From Coprobacillus sp. CAG:698 (lineage in GTDB: Bacteria; Bacillota_I; Bacilli_A; ML615J-28; CAG-698), in contig HF988701.1 of assembly GCA_000431235.1 (NCBI GenBank), positions 1 to 26,329 on the forward strand: 26,329 bases of DNA, read 5' to 3'. Position 1 is the stretch's first letter, and each line of letters opens with the position of its first letter. The translations under genes were made by a program, and so were the position numbers. This document shows positions 14,612 to 22,860 of this stretch, piece by piece. The notes under the pieces were generated by a model, which saw only the letters and a program-made list of their open reading frames with translations, did not search any database and was not told where the DNA came from.

Positions 14612-16981
14612 ATGAAAAAAATAATTACAATTTTATTATTATGTTTAACAGTTACATTAATTGGCTGTAAAAAAAACTATGATACTATTTTAGGAAATGC
14701 AGTTAATGAAATAATTATGCCAGATGAGGTAAGTGAGAACATTAGTTTACCTCAATCAGTAAAAGTAGCAAAAGAAGTTGTTTCAATTACATGGGAATCA
14801 AATAATGATGCTATTGCTACTAATGGTGATATAACCCGATCTAAAGAGAATGTTGAAGTGACTTTAACGGCAACATTTGCAATTGATGGTCATACACTAA
14901 AGAAAGAATACAAAATAATAGTTTTGAAAGATCCTACAGATTATAAATCAATTATATCTAGAGGATTAGATCAACTTATAGTTCCTAAGGAAATCTCATA
15001 TAATTTACCATTAATTCCAGAAGTCAAGGTTGATGACTATACAATTACATTTACTTATGAGTCAAATAACGAAGCTATGTCAAATGAAGGAATAGTGAAT
15101 AGACAAGATAAAGATGTTGATGTAATATTAACAGCAGCAGGACATTTAAATGAATATGAGCTTAAAAGAGAATTTACGATAAAAGTATTAAAGAAAGATA
15201 AAAATTATAATCAAATATTAGAAGAAGCGTTTGAATTAATAGAAATACCTGAAACTATTTCTGGTAAAATAGAATTAGTGAATAGTTTAATCGTTTCTGA
15301 TGAAGAAGTAAATATATCTTATAAATTTGATACAGATGCTGTAAAAGAAAATGGTTATGTTGTAATTCCTGAAGAAAATGACATCAAAACTAATTTAGAA
15401 ATTACACTTAGTACAAATGGAATAAGTATAACAAAATCTATAAATGATATTACTATTAAATCTTTTAACACATTAGTTAAAGAAATATTAGATGAATTAA
15501 ATATTCCAACTGAAACAAATAAAGACATTGAGTTAGTATCAAAAATAGGTGATATTGAACTTCAGTGGACAACAAGTAACCGTAGATTACTAACAGATGA
15601 TGGAAAAATATCATTTACAGAAACAGATAAAACAGTTGAACTTGGATTAGTGTTAGTTTTAGAAGATGATTACGTCGAATATTTGTATGATACAAAGTTT
15701 GAGATAATTATTAAACCTTATGATGCTCTAGTATGTATTGAAAAAGCACATTCAGAAATAGTGATTGAAACAAATTTAGCAAATAATATAGTTTTAAATA
15801 CAGAATTTCTTTATGGAGTAACAGGTAAATGGACTTCTAGTAATGAAAAAGTATTATCGAATACTGGAGTGATTAATCCAAGTGAGACAGATGTCAAAGT
15901 AACACTAACTCTTGAATTATCTTGCCGAGGAGAAACACGAACATATACATATGATTGTTTAGTATTGAAGATTGATTTAAATGGCTGTGACGAATATTAT
16001 CCATATCATAATTTAGTTGATAGAGTAAAAGATTTCAAACAAGAAAATTTAAATAACTTAGAATACAAAGATGGGAAAATTGTTCTAAAAGATGGGGCAA
16101 TAGAAGGCACATATGAATCAAAGGTGTTTAAGATTCATAACTTTACATCAGTAGTTGGCTCATACTCATGCGTTTCAAATGAAAATGCTACTGGAGAACT
16201 TATGATAAGCATACGTATAAATGGCACTTGGAGTAAATATTTCACATACGGTGCATACGGATTAGGAAGAAATAACTTATACTATGATGACAGTGATGCA
16301 ATAGCTGAGATAAGCACAGACGAAATTAACGTTCTAAACGATAAAACTGCTGATGCAATAAAATATAAGTTTATAATGAGAAGAACGAGCACAAGCGAAA
16401 AATCACCGGTATTATCGCTTGTAGCGATGGCTTTTAAGATTCCTGGATATGTTTATAATGTTGATGTATCGAATTTACCAAAAGAAAAGGATAACGACTT
16501 GCCAAAATTATATCAATATGCTGTTCCAGAGATTGGTGGAACAATCTGTTCAGCAACGACAACAACAATGCTTCTAAAATGGAAAGGTTTTGATTTCTCG
16601 GACAAAGGTTATACATATGAACATGAATATATGGCTAATATGGTTGCCGATAGAGGACATAACAATCCAACATACGGTAACTGGTCATACAATATGATAA
16701 CTGCTGGAGCATTTGGCGTTGATGCATATGTAGTTAGAACATATTCATGGAACGAAGCAAAATATTTGCTTAACACAATTGGACCAATTGGTACAAATGT
16801 AAGAGGATATTTCGGCTCATACAACACAAATGGACACTTAGTTGTACTACGTGGATATCGTGAAACAGCAAGTGGAACAATATGTATATTTAACGATCCT
16901 GCAGTAAAGAATGTATATGTAGAATTACCTCTAGAAACATTCCTTAACTGTTGGCGTGGAGTATCATATATAATCGAATAA
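14612..16981 (+). CDS. Ig-repeat lipoprotein with C-terminal C39-like cysteine peptidase domain
   Basis: This 789-residue lipoprotein has lipobox LIGC (Cys19). About five degenerate Ig (aBig-type) repeats follow (about 20-450), each starting with a helix like ILxxALxxIxIPxxISxxIxL and containing W-SSN / NGxI cores. A beta-rich accessory region covers about 455-620. The C-terminal domain is of the Peptidase_C39_2 type with Cys646 (GGTICSATTTTMLL), His742 (NGHLVVLRGY) and Asp762 (FNDPA). The usual CGP after the nucleophile is CSA here. The fold cuts peptide bonds or acts on wall-linked peptides, and the true substrate is not known. Residues about 463-789 align over their whole length with the signal-less protein at 19162. 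It sits on the outer face of the membrane. It has its own promoter and terminator. Confidence 0.86.
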   Translation: MKKIITILLLCLTVTLIGCKKNYDTILGNAVNEIIMPDEVSENISLPQSVKVAKEVVSITWESNNDAIATNGDITRSKENVEVTLTATFAIDGHTLKKEYKIIVLKDPTDYKSIISRGLDQLIVPKEISYNLPLIPEVKVDDYTITFTYESNNEAMSNEGIVNRQDKDVDVILTAAGHLNEYELKREFTIKVLKKDKNYNQILEEAFELIEIPETISGKIELVNSLIVSDEEVNISYKFDTDAVKENGYVVIPEENDIKTNLEITLSTNGISITKSINDITIKSFNTLVKEILDELNIPTETNKDIELVSKIGDIELQWTTSNRRLLTDDGKISFTETDKTVELGLVLVLEDDYVEYLYDTKFEIIIKPYDALVCIEKAHSEIVIETNLANNIVLNTEFLYGVTGKWTSSNEKVLSNTGVINPSETDVKVTLTLELSCRGETRTYTYDCLVLKIDLNGCDEYYPYHNLVDRVKDFKQENLNNLEYKDGKIVLKDGAIEGTYESKVFKIHNFTSVVGSYSCVSNENATGELMISIRINGTWSKYFTYGAYGLGRNNLYYDDSDAIAEISTDEINVLNDKTADAIKYKFIMRRTSTSEKSPVLSLVAMAFKIPGYVYNVDVSNLPKEKDNDLPKLYQYAVPEIGGTICSATTTTMLLKWKGFDFSDKGYTYEHEYMANMVADRGHNNPTYGNWSYNMITAGAFGVDAYVVRTYSWNEAKYLLNTIGPIGTNVRGYFGSYNTNGHLVVLRGYRETASGTICIFNDPAVKNVYVELPLETFLNCWRGVSYIIE

Positions 16982-17010
16982 AGGCGAAAAAACGCCTTTT
17001 TTCTTTTTTT
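16980..17010 (+). terminator. Terminator of the C39 lipoprotein gene
   Basis: A 7-bp stem AAAGGCG / CGCCTTT with an A6 loop overlaps the stop codon and is followed by T-rich sequence to 17010. Confidence 0.9.
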
Positions 17011-17106
17011 ACAAAAAAAATAAATTTTTTATTATTTATTTGTGTCTTATATATTGAGTAGAAAGGTATCTACGAAAAATAATTATATACGAAAGGACAA
17101 AAAAGT

Positions 17107-17547
17107 ATGAAAGAAAAAGTTTTAATTCAAACAAACTCTAAAAATTTATTGTATTTTGCGATAGGAGCGTTATTTGCTGGTTTTGTGATTACATTAATTA
17201 TAGGAGCGGCGCTTGGTGGAGTATCAGATGTATTTGAATTTGATTATGGATTTGGACCATTTATTCCAATGATATTAGGAGTAATTGCATCAATAATCTT
17301 ATTTTTAAATATAGGAAATATTACAATAACTAATAAAAGAATCTATAAAAGTTCATTATTTAAGACAATTAAAGTATTGCCTCTAGATAAAGTATGTTGT
17401 TATGGAACAAGTGGATTTTTTCATTCAGTAATGATAAAAGCTGCTTCAGGGAAAGTCTCAGTACTTTTCGCAAAAAATTATAATGAAATTCAAAGTATAT
17501 TAGATGAGTTATTAATTGGTTCTGAGATAATAACAAATGAGGAATAA
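17107..17547 (+). CDS. Small membrane protein with bPH-like domain
   Basis: This 146-residue protein has two hydrophobic segments (about 14-37 and 52-72) followed by a compact beta-rich part with ITNKRIYKSSLFKTIKVLPLDKV. The pattern T-N-x-R-I/L-Y...L-x-x-I/V is that of bacterial PH-like (bPH/YdbT-type) domains. The PH part should face the cytoplasm. The ribosome site AAAGGA precedes the ATG. It is probably the first gene of a run of surface-linked genes up to 18982. The function of single-domain bPH proteins is not known. Confidence 0.7.
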   Translation: MKEKVLIQTNSKNLLYFAIGALFAGFVITLIIGAALGGVSDVFEFDYGFGPFIPMILGVIASIILFLNIGNITITNKRIYKSSLFKTIKVLPLDKVCCYGTSGFFHSVMIKAASGKVSVLFAKNYNEIQSILDELLIGSEIITNEE

Positions 17548-17592
17548 GAAATAAATAATGAAAAATTAAATAAATATATGAGGTGGAAAAGT

Positions 17593-17966
17593 ATGAATAA
17601 ATTAGCAAAATTAACATTCTTTGTAATGTTATTATTAACATGTATTCTAATAGTGGGTTGTAAAGGAAAAATCCTACAAAAAAAATAAGCAAGATAATAA
17701 GTGAGATAATATGTGATAAATTAAATCAAAGTTCAGTTTATTACGATGCATATGATATGGAATTTACAATGGACAAAAATCATTCAAATTATGAAGATAA
17801 AATTTTTTATTTTGATATGAAATATATATCTGGTACAAAGGTAATGATAGAAGTGAAAGAAGAAATAGTGGTTGTTGTAGAAGATATATGCCTAACTGAA
17901 GAAAATTTCAAAATTATAAGAAAAAATTTAGTAAAAGGAGGTTTAAATGACCACTTGTGCAACTAG
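17593..17966 (+). pseudogene. Small lipoprotein gene split by a frameshift at an A8 run
   Basis: GAGGTGG precedes an ATG at 17593 that encodes a complete lipoprotein leader ending in LIVGC (Cys23) and stops at 17686-17688 after 31 codons. The stop directly follows eight A bases (17678-17685). In the -1 frame the reading continues without a stop from the A run to 17966 (KISKIISEIICDKLNQ..., then MEFTMDKNH... and KNLVKGGLNDHLCN), giving a lipoprotein of about 124 residues. Either one base was lost, or the in-frame A-AAA-AAA heptamer causes ribosome or polymerase slippage, or the run was miscounted in sequencing. The product is not recognised. Confidence 0.65.
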
Positions 17967-18193
17967 CTTATGGTGATTTAGTAGGAAAAACAGTAAAAAG
18001 GGGTGTTTACAAAGCTGACTGGACTGATAGTGGAAAGAAACAATTTCCTAGCCTTTATGAGGATTATGAAGTAATAATGTTGTTTGCTTTTTATGAAGAA
18101 AATTTACAATATCCTGATATAGATATCGCGCAAATAAATAGTGATGCTAATAAAGAGTTAGAAAAATTACAAAAAGAAAATGCTAATGATTAA
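17947..18193 (+). pseudogene. Small unknown gene with a frameshift at its start codon
   Basis: AAAAGGAGG (17933-17941) stands 5 bases before an ATG at 17947, but that frame stops after 9 codons. Skipping the A at 17950 gives M-PLVQLAYGDLVGKTV, which joins an open frame to 18193 of about 80 residues (GVYKADWTDSGKKQFPSLYED..., acidic helical C-terminus). The only other start in the long frame is a GTG at 17957, 15 bases from the SD and so poorly placed. The frame may instead be the C-terminal continuation of the 17593 gene after a second single-base loss. The protein is not recognised. It lies 27 bases before the next lipoprotein gene. Confidence 0.5.
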
Positions 18194-18220
18194 TTTATAA
18201 ATAATTAAATGGAGGAAAGT

Positions 18221-18982
18221 ATGATAAAAAAATTTAAAGGAGTGTTATTGTGTCTCTTAACAATATTATTTGTCTTTGCTTTAGAAGCTTGTAAAGAAGA
18301 TACAAAAGAATTAAAGGGATTTACAGTTAGTGAAAATAATATTTCTGTTAATGTTGAAGAATCAAAAAAGGTAAAAATAAAACTAAATAACAACGCTGAA
18401 GTTGCTGATTTCAATCTTACTTGGACAAATAAATCTATGGTTTCAATAGACCCAGGAAATGGTTGGGATGAATCAGGAGAAAGATATTTAACTATTACAG
18501 GCAAAGCATTAGGTGAATCAGAAATTACAATTGAAATAACAAGTGCTGGTGGTAAATTATTTACGGAAACCATCATAGTTGAAATAAATATCAAAGAATT
18601 AGGAAACAAAATAGGTAAACCTATTGAGGATGATATACTTGGATATTGTTATTACAAAAATATTGCTAATGGTATAAAAGTATGTTGGAGAGGCAAAAAC
18701 AACACAGGTAAAACAATAACAATGTATAAATGTAGATTATATGTTTTCAATTCAAGTGGTAATTTAGAAGCTGAAGAAATAACAGGAAAGTATTATGCTG
18801 ATTTTACAACAACTGGTCCAGTTAAACCTGGTGAAGAGTTAATAATATTTGGCGTTGTAGGATATTTTAAACACTGTTCTAAGGTCTTAATTGGCGAAAT
18901 TACATTACACTATGAAGATGGTACATCAGAAATAGGTTTATATGGTCACTATACAACTAAATATAATTCTGGTATAAAATAA
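18221..18982 (+). CDS. Lipoprotein with Ig-like domain and DUF5780-like C-terminus
   Basis: This 253-residue lipoprotein has lipobox LEAC (Cys24). The ATG at 18221 is chosen because the frame's first ATG (18209) lies directly upstream of, and in front of, the GGAGG (18211-18215) that serves 18221. Residues about 33-133 form a Big_2-like Ig domain (LNNNAEVADFNLTWTNKSMV, then GKALGESEITIEIT). Residues about 145-245 (KVCWRGKNNTGKTITMYKCRL, TGPVKPGEELI) follow the DUF5780 pattern of adhesion/surface lipoproteins, with a second Ig-like sandwich. No catalytic residues are evident. It closes the 17107-18982 gene run, before a terminator. Confidence 0.8.
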   Translation: MIKKFKGVLLCLLTILFVFALEACKEDTKELKGFTVSENNISVNVEESKKVKIKLNNNAEVADFNLTWTNKSMVSIDPGNGWDESGERYLTITGKALGESEITIEITSAGGKLFTETIIVEINIKELGNKIGKPIEDDILGYCYYKNIANGIKVCWRGKNNTGKTITMYKCRLYVFNSSGNLEAEEITGKYYADFTTTGPVKPGEELIIFGVVGYFKHCSKVLIGEITLHYEDGTSEIGLYGHYTTKYNSGIK

Positions 18983-19001
18983 AAAACAAAAATTATTTAA
19001 G

Positions 19002-19037
19002 CTCATATATGGTTAATATCAGTATATGAGTTTTTTT
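19002..19037 (+). terminator. Terminator after the 18221 lipoprotein gene
   Basis: An 8-bp stem CTCATATA / TATATGAG with a 13-base loop is followed by T7. Confidence 0.75.
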
Positions 19038-19099
19038 AATTTATTATATAAATATTATCTATAAGTCATTTACAATAAATAAAATAAAAACTTTTTTAA

Positions 19100-19128
19100 T
19101 TGTAATTTATAAGAAAATATGATAATAT
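19100..19128 (+). promoter_or_regulatory. Extended -10 promoter of the signal-less C39 operon
   Basis: TTGTAA (19100-19105), a 17-base spacer and TAATAT (19123-19128) preceded by TATGA. The AATATGATAA core is shared with the promoter of the lipoprotein C39 gene at 14585, which suggests joint control of the two paralogs. Confidence 0.5.
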
Positions 19129-19161
19129 AAATACAAAGAAAGGCAGTTCGAGGTGAAAAAA

Positions 19162-20154
19162 ATGGAATTTAAAAAACATAATTTAATTAATCGTGCAGTT
19201 GACATGAAGGATTATGAAATGCATAATTTGGAATACAAAGATAACAAAATAAAAGTTAGTGATAAAAATGAAAAAGGATATGTAGAATCTCCAATATTTT
19301 ATACTAATAAGTTTCCAAAACTAACTGGATCTTGGTGCGCATTAACTAATAATAATTCACATATAGAACTATTGATAAGAGTAATGTACAACGGAAAAAT
19401 GAGTAAGTATTTCTCATATGGATCTTGGACATTAGGTGGTGAAAATCTCTACTATAATCAAGATGATGACTTTGCTCATATGGATGTTGATGAAATAATA
19501 ATGAAGGATGGAAACTTAGGTGAAGGATTCCAATATAAAGTTATTCTCGAAAAAGATGCTGAACTTAGCTTAGTTTGTATTGCTCTTAAATTATTAAATT
19601 ATACTTATGAAGTAGATGTAAAATGCTTACCTTCAATTGTTGACTATGATGTACCTAAACTAAACCAAAATATGGTTCCTGTAATAGGACATGAAATGTG
19701 CAGTGCAACAACAACAGCGATGCTTTTAAAGTTTAAAGGCATGAGTTTTAAAGATAAAGATCCGGAATTTGAACATCGATATGTTGCTAGCCTAGTAGCA
19801 GATGAGGGACATAAATCACCAACATATGGTAATTGGGTTTATAATACAGCAGTAATGGGCGCATTTGGTTATAATGGATATGTAGCTAGATTTTATTCAT
19901 GGAATGAATTAAAGAGGCATCTAGCTAAGGTAGGCCCAGTAGGAGCTAGTATCGCTGGTGACACAGGTTTATATAAGACTGGTGGACATTTAATCGTTGT
20001 GAGAGGTTATAGAGAAGAAAACGGAAAAACATATGTAATATGTAATGACCCAAATATCAACTCACGCTTTAAAGAAGGATTATTTGTTTATTATGAATTT
20101 GAATTAGAAGTTTTCATGAACTTCTGGCGTGGCGTAGCATATGTCATCGAATAA
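19162..20154 (+). CDS. Signal-less C39-like cysteine peptidase family protein
   Basis: This 330-residue protein lacks a signal peptide, lipobox and Ig repeats. It begins with the accessory region found before the catalytic domain of the 14612 protein (HNLINRAVDMKDYEMHNLEYKD compared with HNLVDRVKDFKQENLNNLEYKD) and is related to that protein over its whole length. The ATG at 19162 is preferred because the in-frame GTG at 19153 is part of the GAGGTG ribosome site. The triad is Cys180 (EMCSATTTAMLL), His276 (GGHLIVVRGY) and Asp296 (CNDPN). The C-terminus has about 7 extra residues (KEGLFVYYE) before FWRGVAYVIE. It overlaps the exonuclease gene by 14 bases and heads a seven-gene operon. It is expected in the cytoplasm unless exported by an unknown route or by lysis. 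Confidence 0.85.
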   Translation: MEFKKHNLINRAVDMKDYEMHNLEYKDNKIKVSDKNEKGYVESPIFYTNKFPKLTGSWCALTNNNSHIELLIRVMYNGKMSKYFSYGSWTLGGENLYYNQDDDFAHMDVDEIIMKDGNLGEGFQYKVILEKDAELSLVCIALKLLNYTYEVDVKCLPSIVDYDVPKLNQNMVPVIGHEMCSATTTAMLLKFKGMSFKDKDPEFEHRYVASLVADEGHKSPTYGNWVYNTAVMGAFGYNGYVARFYSWNELKRHLAKVGPVGASIAGDTGLYKTGGHLIVVRGYREENGKTYVICNDPNINSRFKEGLFVYYEFELEVFMNFWRGVAYVIE

Positions 20155-21031
20155 TTGTGAGTATATTACAATAGATTTTGAAACTGCTAATAGCAGTTTA
20201 ACTAGTGCCTGTAGTGTAGGACTAGTTGGTGCTAAAAATGGAAAAATAGTTTTTGAAAAATACTATCTAATAAACCCCGAGGAAGATTTTTTGAGTTATA
20301 ATACTTTGATACATGGTATAACATATGAAGATGTGAAAAACGAAAAAACATTTCCTGAATTATGGCCAGAAATAAAAGAACTAATAGATGGAAATATCTT
20401 ATTTGCTCATTCTGCATCTTTTGATATGAATGTTTTAAAAAGTCTTCTTGAAAAATATAAATTGCCTTTTCCCAATATAAGGGTAGGTTGTACACTAAAA
20501 TTATCAAGAATTGCTTTTAAAGATTCATTAACATCTTTCAAATTATCTGCAATTTCAAACTATTTAGAAGTTAGCCATAATCATCACAATGCCATAAGTG
20601 ATGCCTCGATATGTTATTATATTATTGAGCGATGCAAGAGAATTTATCAAGTAGACACTATACAAGAACTATTTGAAGAAGTTGGCTTATGCTTTGGTGT
20701 ACTTGACGAAAAAAAGTTCCGTAATTGTTATAATAAACTAACTGAAAAGATAAAGCCAAAAAGTGAACTTATGAAAGGAATGGTTATATCATTTACAGGA
20801 AAACCCTCAAGCATGACAAAAGGAGACTTTAAAAAAGTCATTTATGAAAATGGAGGACTATATTCAAAAGAAATAACAAGAGTAATTAATACATTTGTTG
20901 TTTTTCCGAGTCCATCAAAGAAACATTTGCAAGCCTTAGAACTAATCAAAAATAAAAAAGAAATAAAAGAATACACAGAAGAAGAAATAATGGAGATTGT
21001 TTATGGTAGTAGAATACATAGTAAACACTGA
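20141..21031 (+). CDS. DnaQ-like DEDDh 3'-5' exonuclease with C-terminal BRCT domain
   Basis: This 296-residue protein has exo I Asp12 and Glu14 (DFETA), exo II Asp95 (HSASFDMNVL) and exo III His149 and Asp154 (HNAISD), a complete DEDDh site as in the proofreading epsilon/PolC family. After a linker (about 165-210), residues about 212-285 form a BRCT-like module (GMVISFTGKPSSMTKGDFKKVI...GG) resembling that of DNA ligase and RFC. The role is DNA repair or end trimming, with an unknown partner for the BRCT part. The start lies inside the C39 gene, without a clear SD, so translation is probably coupled to that gene. Confidence 0.87.
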   Translation: MSSNNCEYITIDFETANSSLTSACSVGLVGAKNGKIVFEKYYLINPEEDFLSYNTLIHGITYEDVKNEKTFPELWPEIKELIDGNILFAHSASFDMNVLKSLLEKYKLPFPNIRVGCTLKLSRIAFKDSLTSFKLSAISNYLEVSHNHHNAISDASICYYIIERCKRIYQVDTIQELFEEVGLCFGVLDEKKFRNCYNKLTEKIKPKSELMKGMVISFTGKPSSMTKGDFKKVIYENGGLYSKEITRVINTFVVFPSPSKKHLQALELIKNKKEIKEYTEEEIMEIVYGSRIHSKH

Positions 21032-21839
21032 TATAACGCTAGAAAATTATTTAAGAAAAAAACATTTGTCTCCTAAAACTATATATAAATTATGTCAAGC
21101 TAATGCTATTTCATCGCTTGACAAGATTCTAAACAAAGAATCTGTATTAACTAACGGAGAACACATATATATAAATTTTAGTTTACTAGAGACAAATGAC
21201 GAGCAAGATGAAAGCATAGATATGAATAATAGTTTTAATATTATTTATGAAGATGATGACATAATAGCTGTTGATAAAAAGAAAAATGCCCTTATTCATT
21301 CTGATGGAAACACAAAAGAGACCATACTAAACTATTTAGTACATTATCTTAAAGAAAAAGGTGATGATAGTTATCTTCGCCCGCTTCATAGAATAGATAT
21401 TGAAACCAAAGGATTATGTCTATTTTCAAAAAATATCATTAGTTACAATGATATAGAATATCAAATTGAAAACAATAAAGTTACGAAAACATACTTAGCG
21501 TATGTAAATGGAGTCATAACAGAAGGTGATGAGTTAACTCTATTAATTGGTAGAGATCGTCATGATAGTAAAAAATATGTTGTATCGAAAACTGGAAAGT
21601 TAGCTATCACTGCATATAAACCAATTAAAGTTTGTCGTGATAGAACTTTACTAGAAATAAAAATAGTTACAGGACGTACTCACCAAATAAGAGTCTCAAT
21701 GGCATATATTAATCATAGTGTAATTGGTGATAAATTATATGGCAAAGGGGAAACTGAAGATTTGAAACTACTTTCAAAGTCAATGAGTTTTACACTAAAT
21801 GATAAAAAAGTAGTTATAACAAGTGAGCAAAGTTTATAA
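21003..21839 (+). CDS. RluA-family RNA pseudouridine synthase
   Basis: This 278-residue protein has the catalytic motif LHRIDIETKGL with Asp132 (family consensus HRLDxxTSG, so the Ser-Gly after Thr is Lys-Gly here). Further family motifs are IIYEDDDIIAVDKK at the start of the catalytic domain and GRTHQIRVSMAYINHSVIGDKLYG near residue 220. An S4-like but divergent N-terminus (NYLRKKHLSPKTIYKLCQANAI) precedes it. The ATG at 21003 is used because GGAG lies 7 bases upstream, although the frame is open from a TTG at 20997. It overlaps the exonuclease gene by 29 bases. The target uridine (rRNA or tRNA) cannot be told from the sequence. Confidence 0.88.
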   Translation: MVVEYIVNTDITLENYLRKKHLSPKTIYKLCQANAISSLDKILNKESVLTNGEHIYINFSLLETNDEQDESIDMNNSFNIIYEDDDIIAVDKKKNALIHSDGNTKETILNYLVHYLKEKGDDSYLRPLHRIDIETKGLCLFSKNIISYNDIEYQIENNKVTKTYLAYVNGVITEGDELTLLIGRDRHDSKKYVVSKTGKLAITAYKPIKVCRDRTLLEIKIVTGRTHQIRVSMAYINHSVIGDKLYGKGETEDLKLLSKSMSFTLNDKKVVITSEQSL

Positions 21840-22376
21840 ATGGATAAAATACTAGAATTTCAAAAGAAAATAATCATATCAAAAATACAAGAAAATGATG
21901 TGTGTGCTGATTTAACTTGTGGGAGAGGTAATGACACATTATTCCTTGCAAGAATGTGCAAAAAAGTATATTCATTTGACATTCAAGAGGAAGCTATAAA
22001 TAGTGCGAAAGAAAAAACTAAAGACTTAGATAACATAGTTTATATTTTAAAAAGCCATGAATATGTAGATTCTTACATAAATGAATCCATTGGTGTAGCT
22101 GTATATAACTTAGGTTACCTTCCCAAAGGGGATCACAATATAACAACACATTATGAACAAATAAAAATATCTCTTGACAAAGTTTTGCAAATTTTGAGAA
22201 AAAAAGGAGTTATTATTATAACATGTTATCCAGGCCATGAAGAAGGATTAAAAGAAAGTATAAATCTAGATGAGTACTTAAGAAAATTAAATCAAAAGGA
22301 GTATGAAGTATTAAGGTACGAATTTATAAATCAAATTAACAACCCTCCGTATCTTTATATTATCGAGAAAATATGA
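21840..22376 (+). CDS. mnmM: tRNA (mnm5s2U34) methyltransferase MnmM (YtqB family)
   Basis: This 178-residue class I SAM methyltransferase has motif I CADLTCGRGNDTLFLA (residues 22-37) and acidic SAM contact FDIQ (47-50). The family signature YNLGYLPKGDHN (89-100) takes the place of the usual NPP motif. Length and motifs match YtqB/MnmM of Gram-positive bacteria, which adds the methyl group in the last step of mnm5s2U34 formation at the tRNA wobble base. The ATG directly follows the stop of the pseudouridine synthase gene, and the last codons overlap ThpR (ATGA). Two adjacent RNA-modification genes support a tRNA-processing role for this stretch. Confidence 0.85.
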   Translation: MDKILEFQKKIIISKIQENDVCADLTCGRGNDTLFLARMCKKVYSFDIQEEAINSAKEKTKDLDNIVYILKSHEYVDSYINESIGVAVYNLGYLPKGDHNITTHYEQIKISLDKVLQILRKKGVIIITCYPGHEEGLKESINLDEYLRKLNQKEYEVLRYEFINQINNPPYLYIIEKI

Positions 22377-22852
22377 GATTATTTATAGGAATAGGCCTTG
22401 AAATTATAAATGCTAAAATAGAAAAAATAAAAAACTACCTTTATGAAAATGGCATTAGAGGAAATTATACGTTAAAAACAAATAATCACTTAACGCTAGC
22501 CTTTATTGGCGAAGAAACAAGATTAGAAGAATTAAACAAAATTATTGCTTCTCTTGATAATATCAAACCTAAAAAATTAATTATTACAAAAGTGAAGCCT
22601 ATAAGAAATATGCTTGTCTTAGAGTTGGAACAAACTGATGAACTGTTAACATATGTTAAGATGTTAAGAGAAAAATTATCAGAAGGCAATTTCAATTATG
22701 ACAAAAAACCATTTGTTCCTCATATAACTTTAGTTAGAGAGATAAATAAGAACGTAATAATGGATAGTTATCAAGAAGTAGAAGTGTCAAAAATTACTCT
22801 CTTTGAATCAAAAAGAATAAATGGAAGACTAATTTATGAAGAAAAAAATTAG
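22373..22852 (+). CDS. thpR: RNA 2',3'-cyclic phosphodiesterase (2H phosphoesterase)
   Basis: This 159-residue protein opens MRLFIGIGL and carries the two HxT motifs that define 2H phosphoesterases: His39-Leu-Thr41 (NNHLTLAFIG) and His117-Ile-Thr119 (FVPHITLVRE). Members (formerly 2'-5' RNA ligase, LigT) open 2',3'-cyclic phosphates at RNA ends. It is slightly shorter than the E. coli protein. ATGA overlap with mnmM couples translation. Cytoplasmic. Confidence 0.88.
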   Translation: MRLFIGIGLEIINAKIEKIKNYLYENGIRGNYTLKTNNHLTLAFIGEETRLEELNKIIASLDNIKPKKLIITKVKPIRNMLVLELEQTDELLTYVKMLREKLSEGNFNYDKKPFVPHITLVREINKNVIMDSYQEVEVSKITLFESKRINGRLIYEEKN

Positions 22853-22860
22853 GTGAAAAT

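Noticed and set aside
17369..17692. 107-codon minus-strand frame over the 17107 gene and the broken lipoprotein
   Set aside because: It is antisense to two better supported plus-strand genes, rich in Leu/Ile/Tyr as expected from AT-rich antisense, and lacks a ribosome site.
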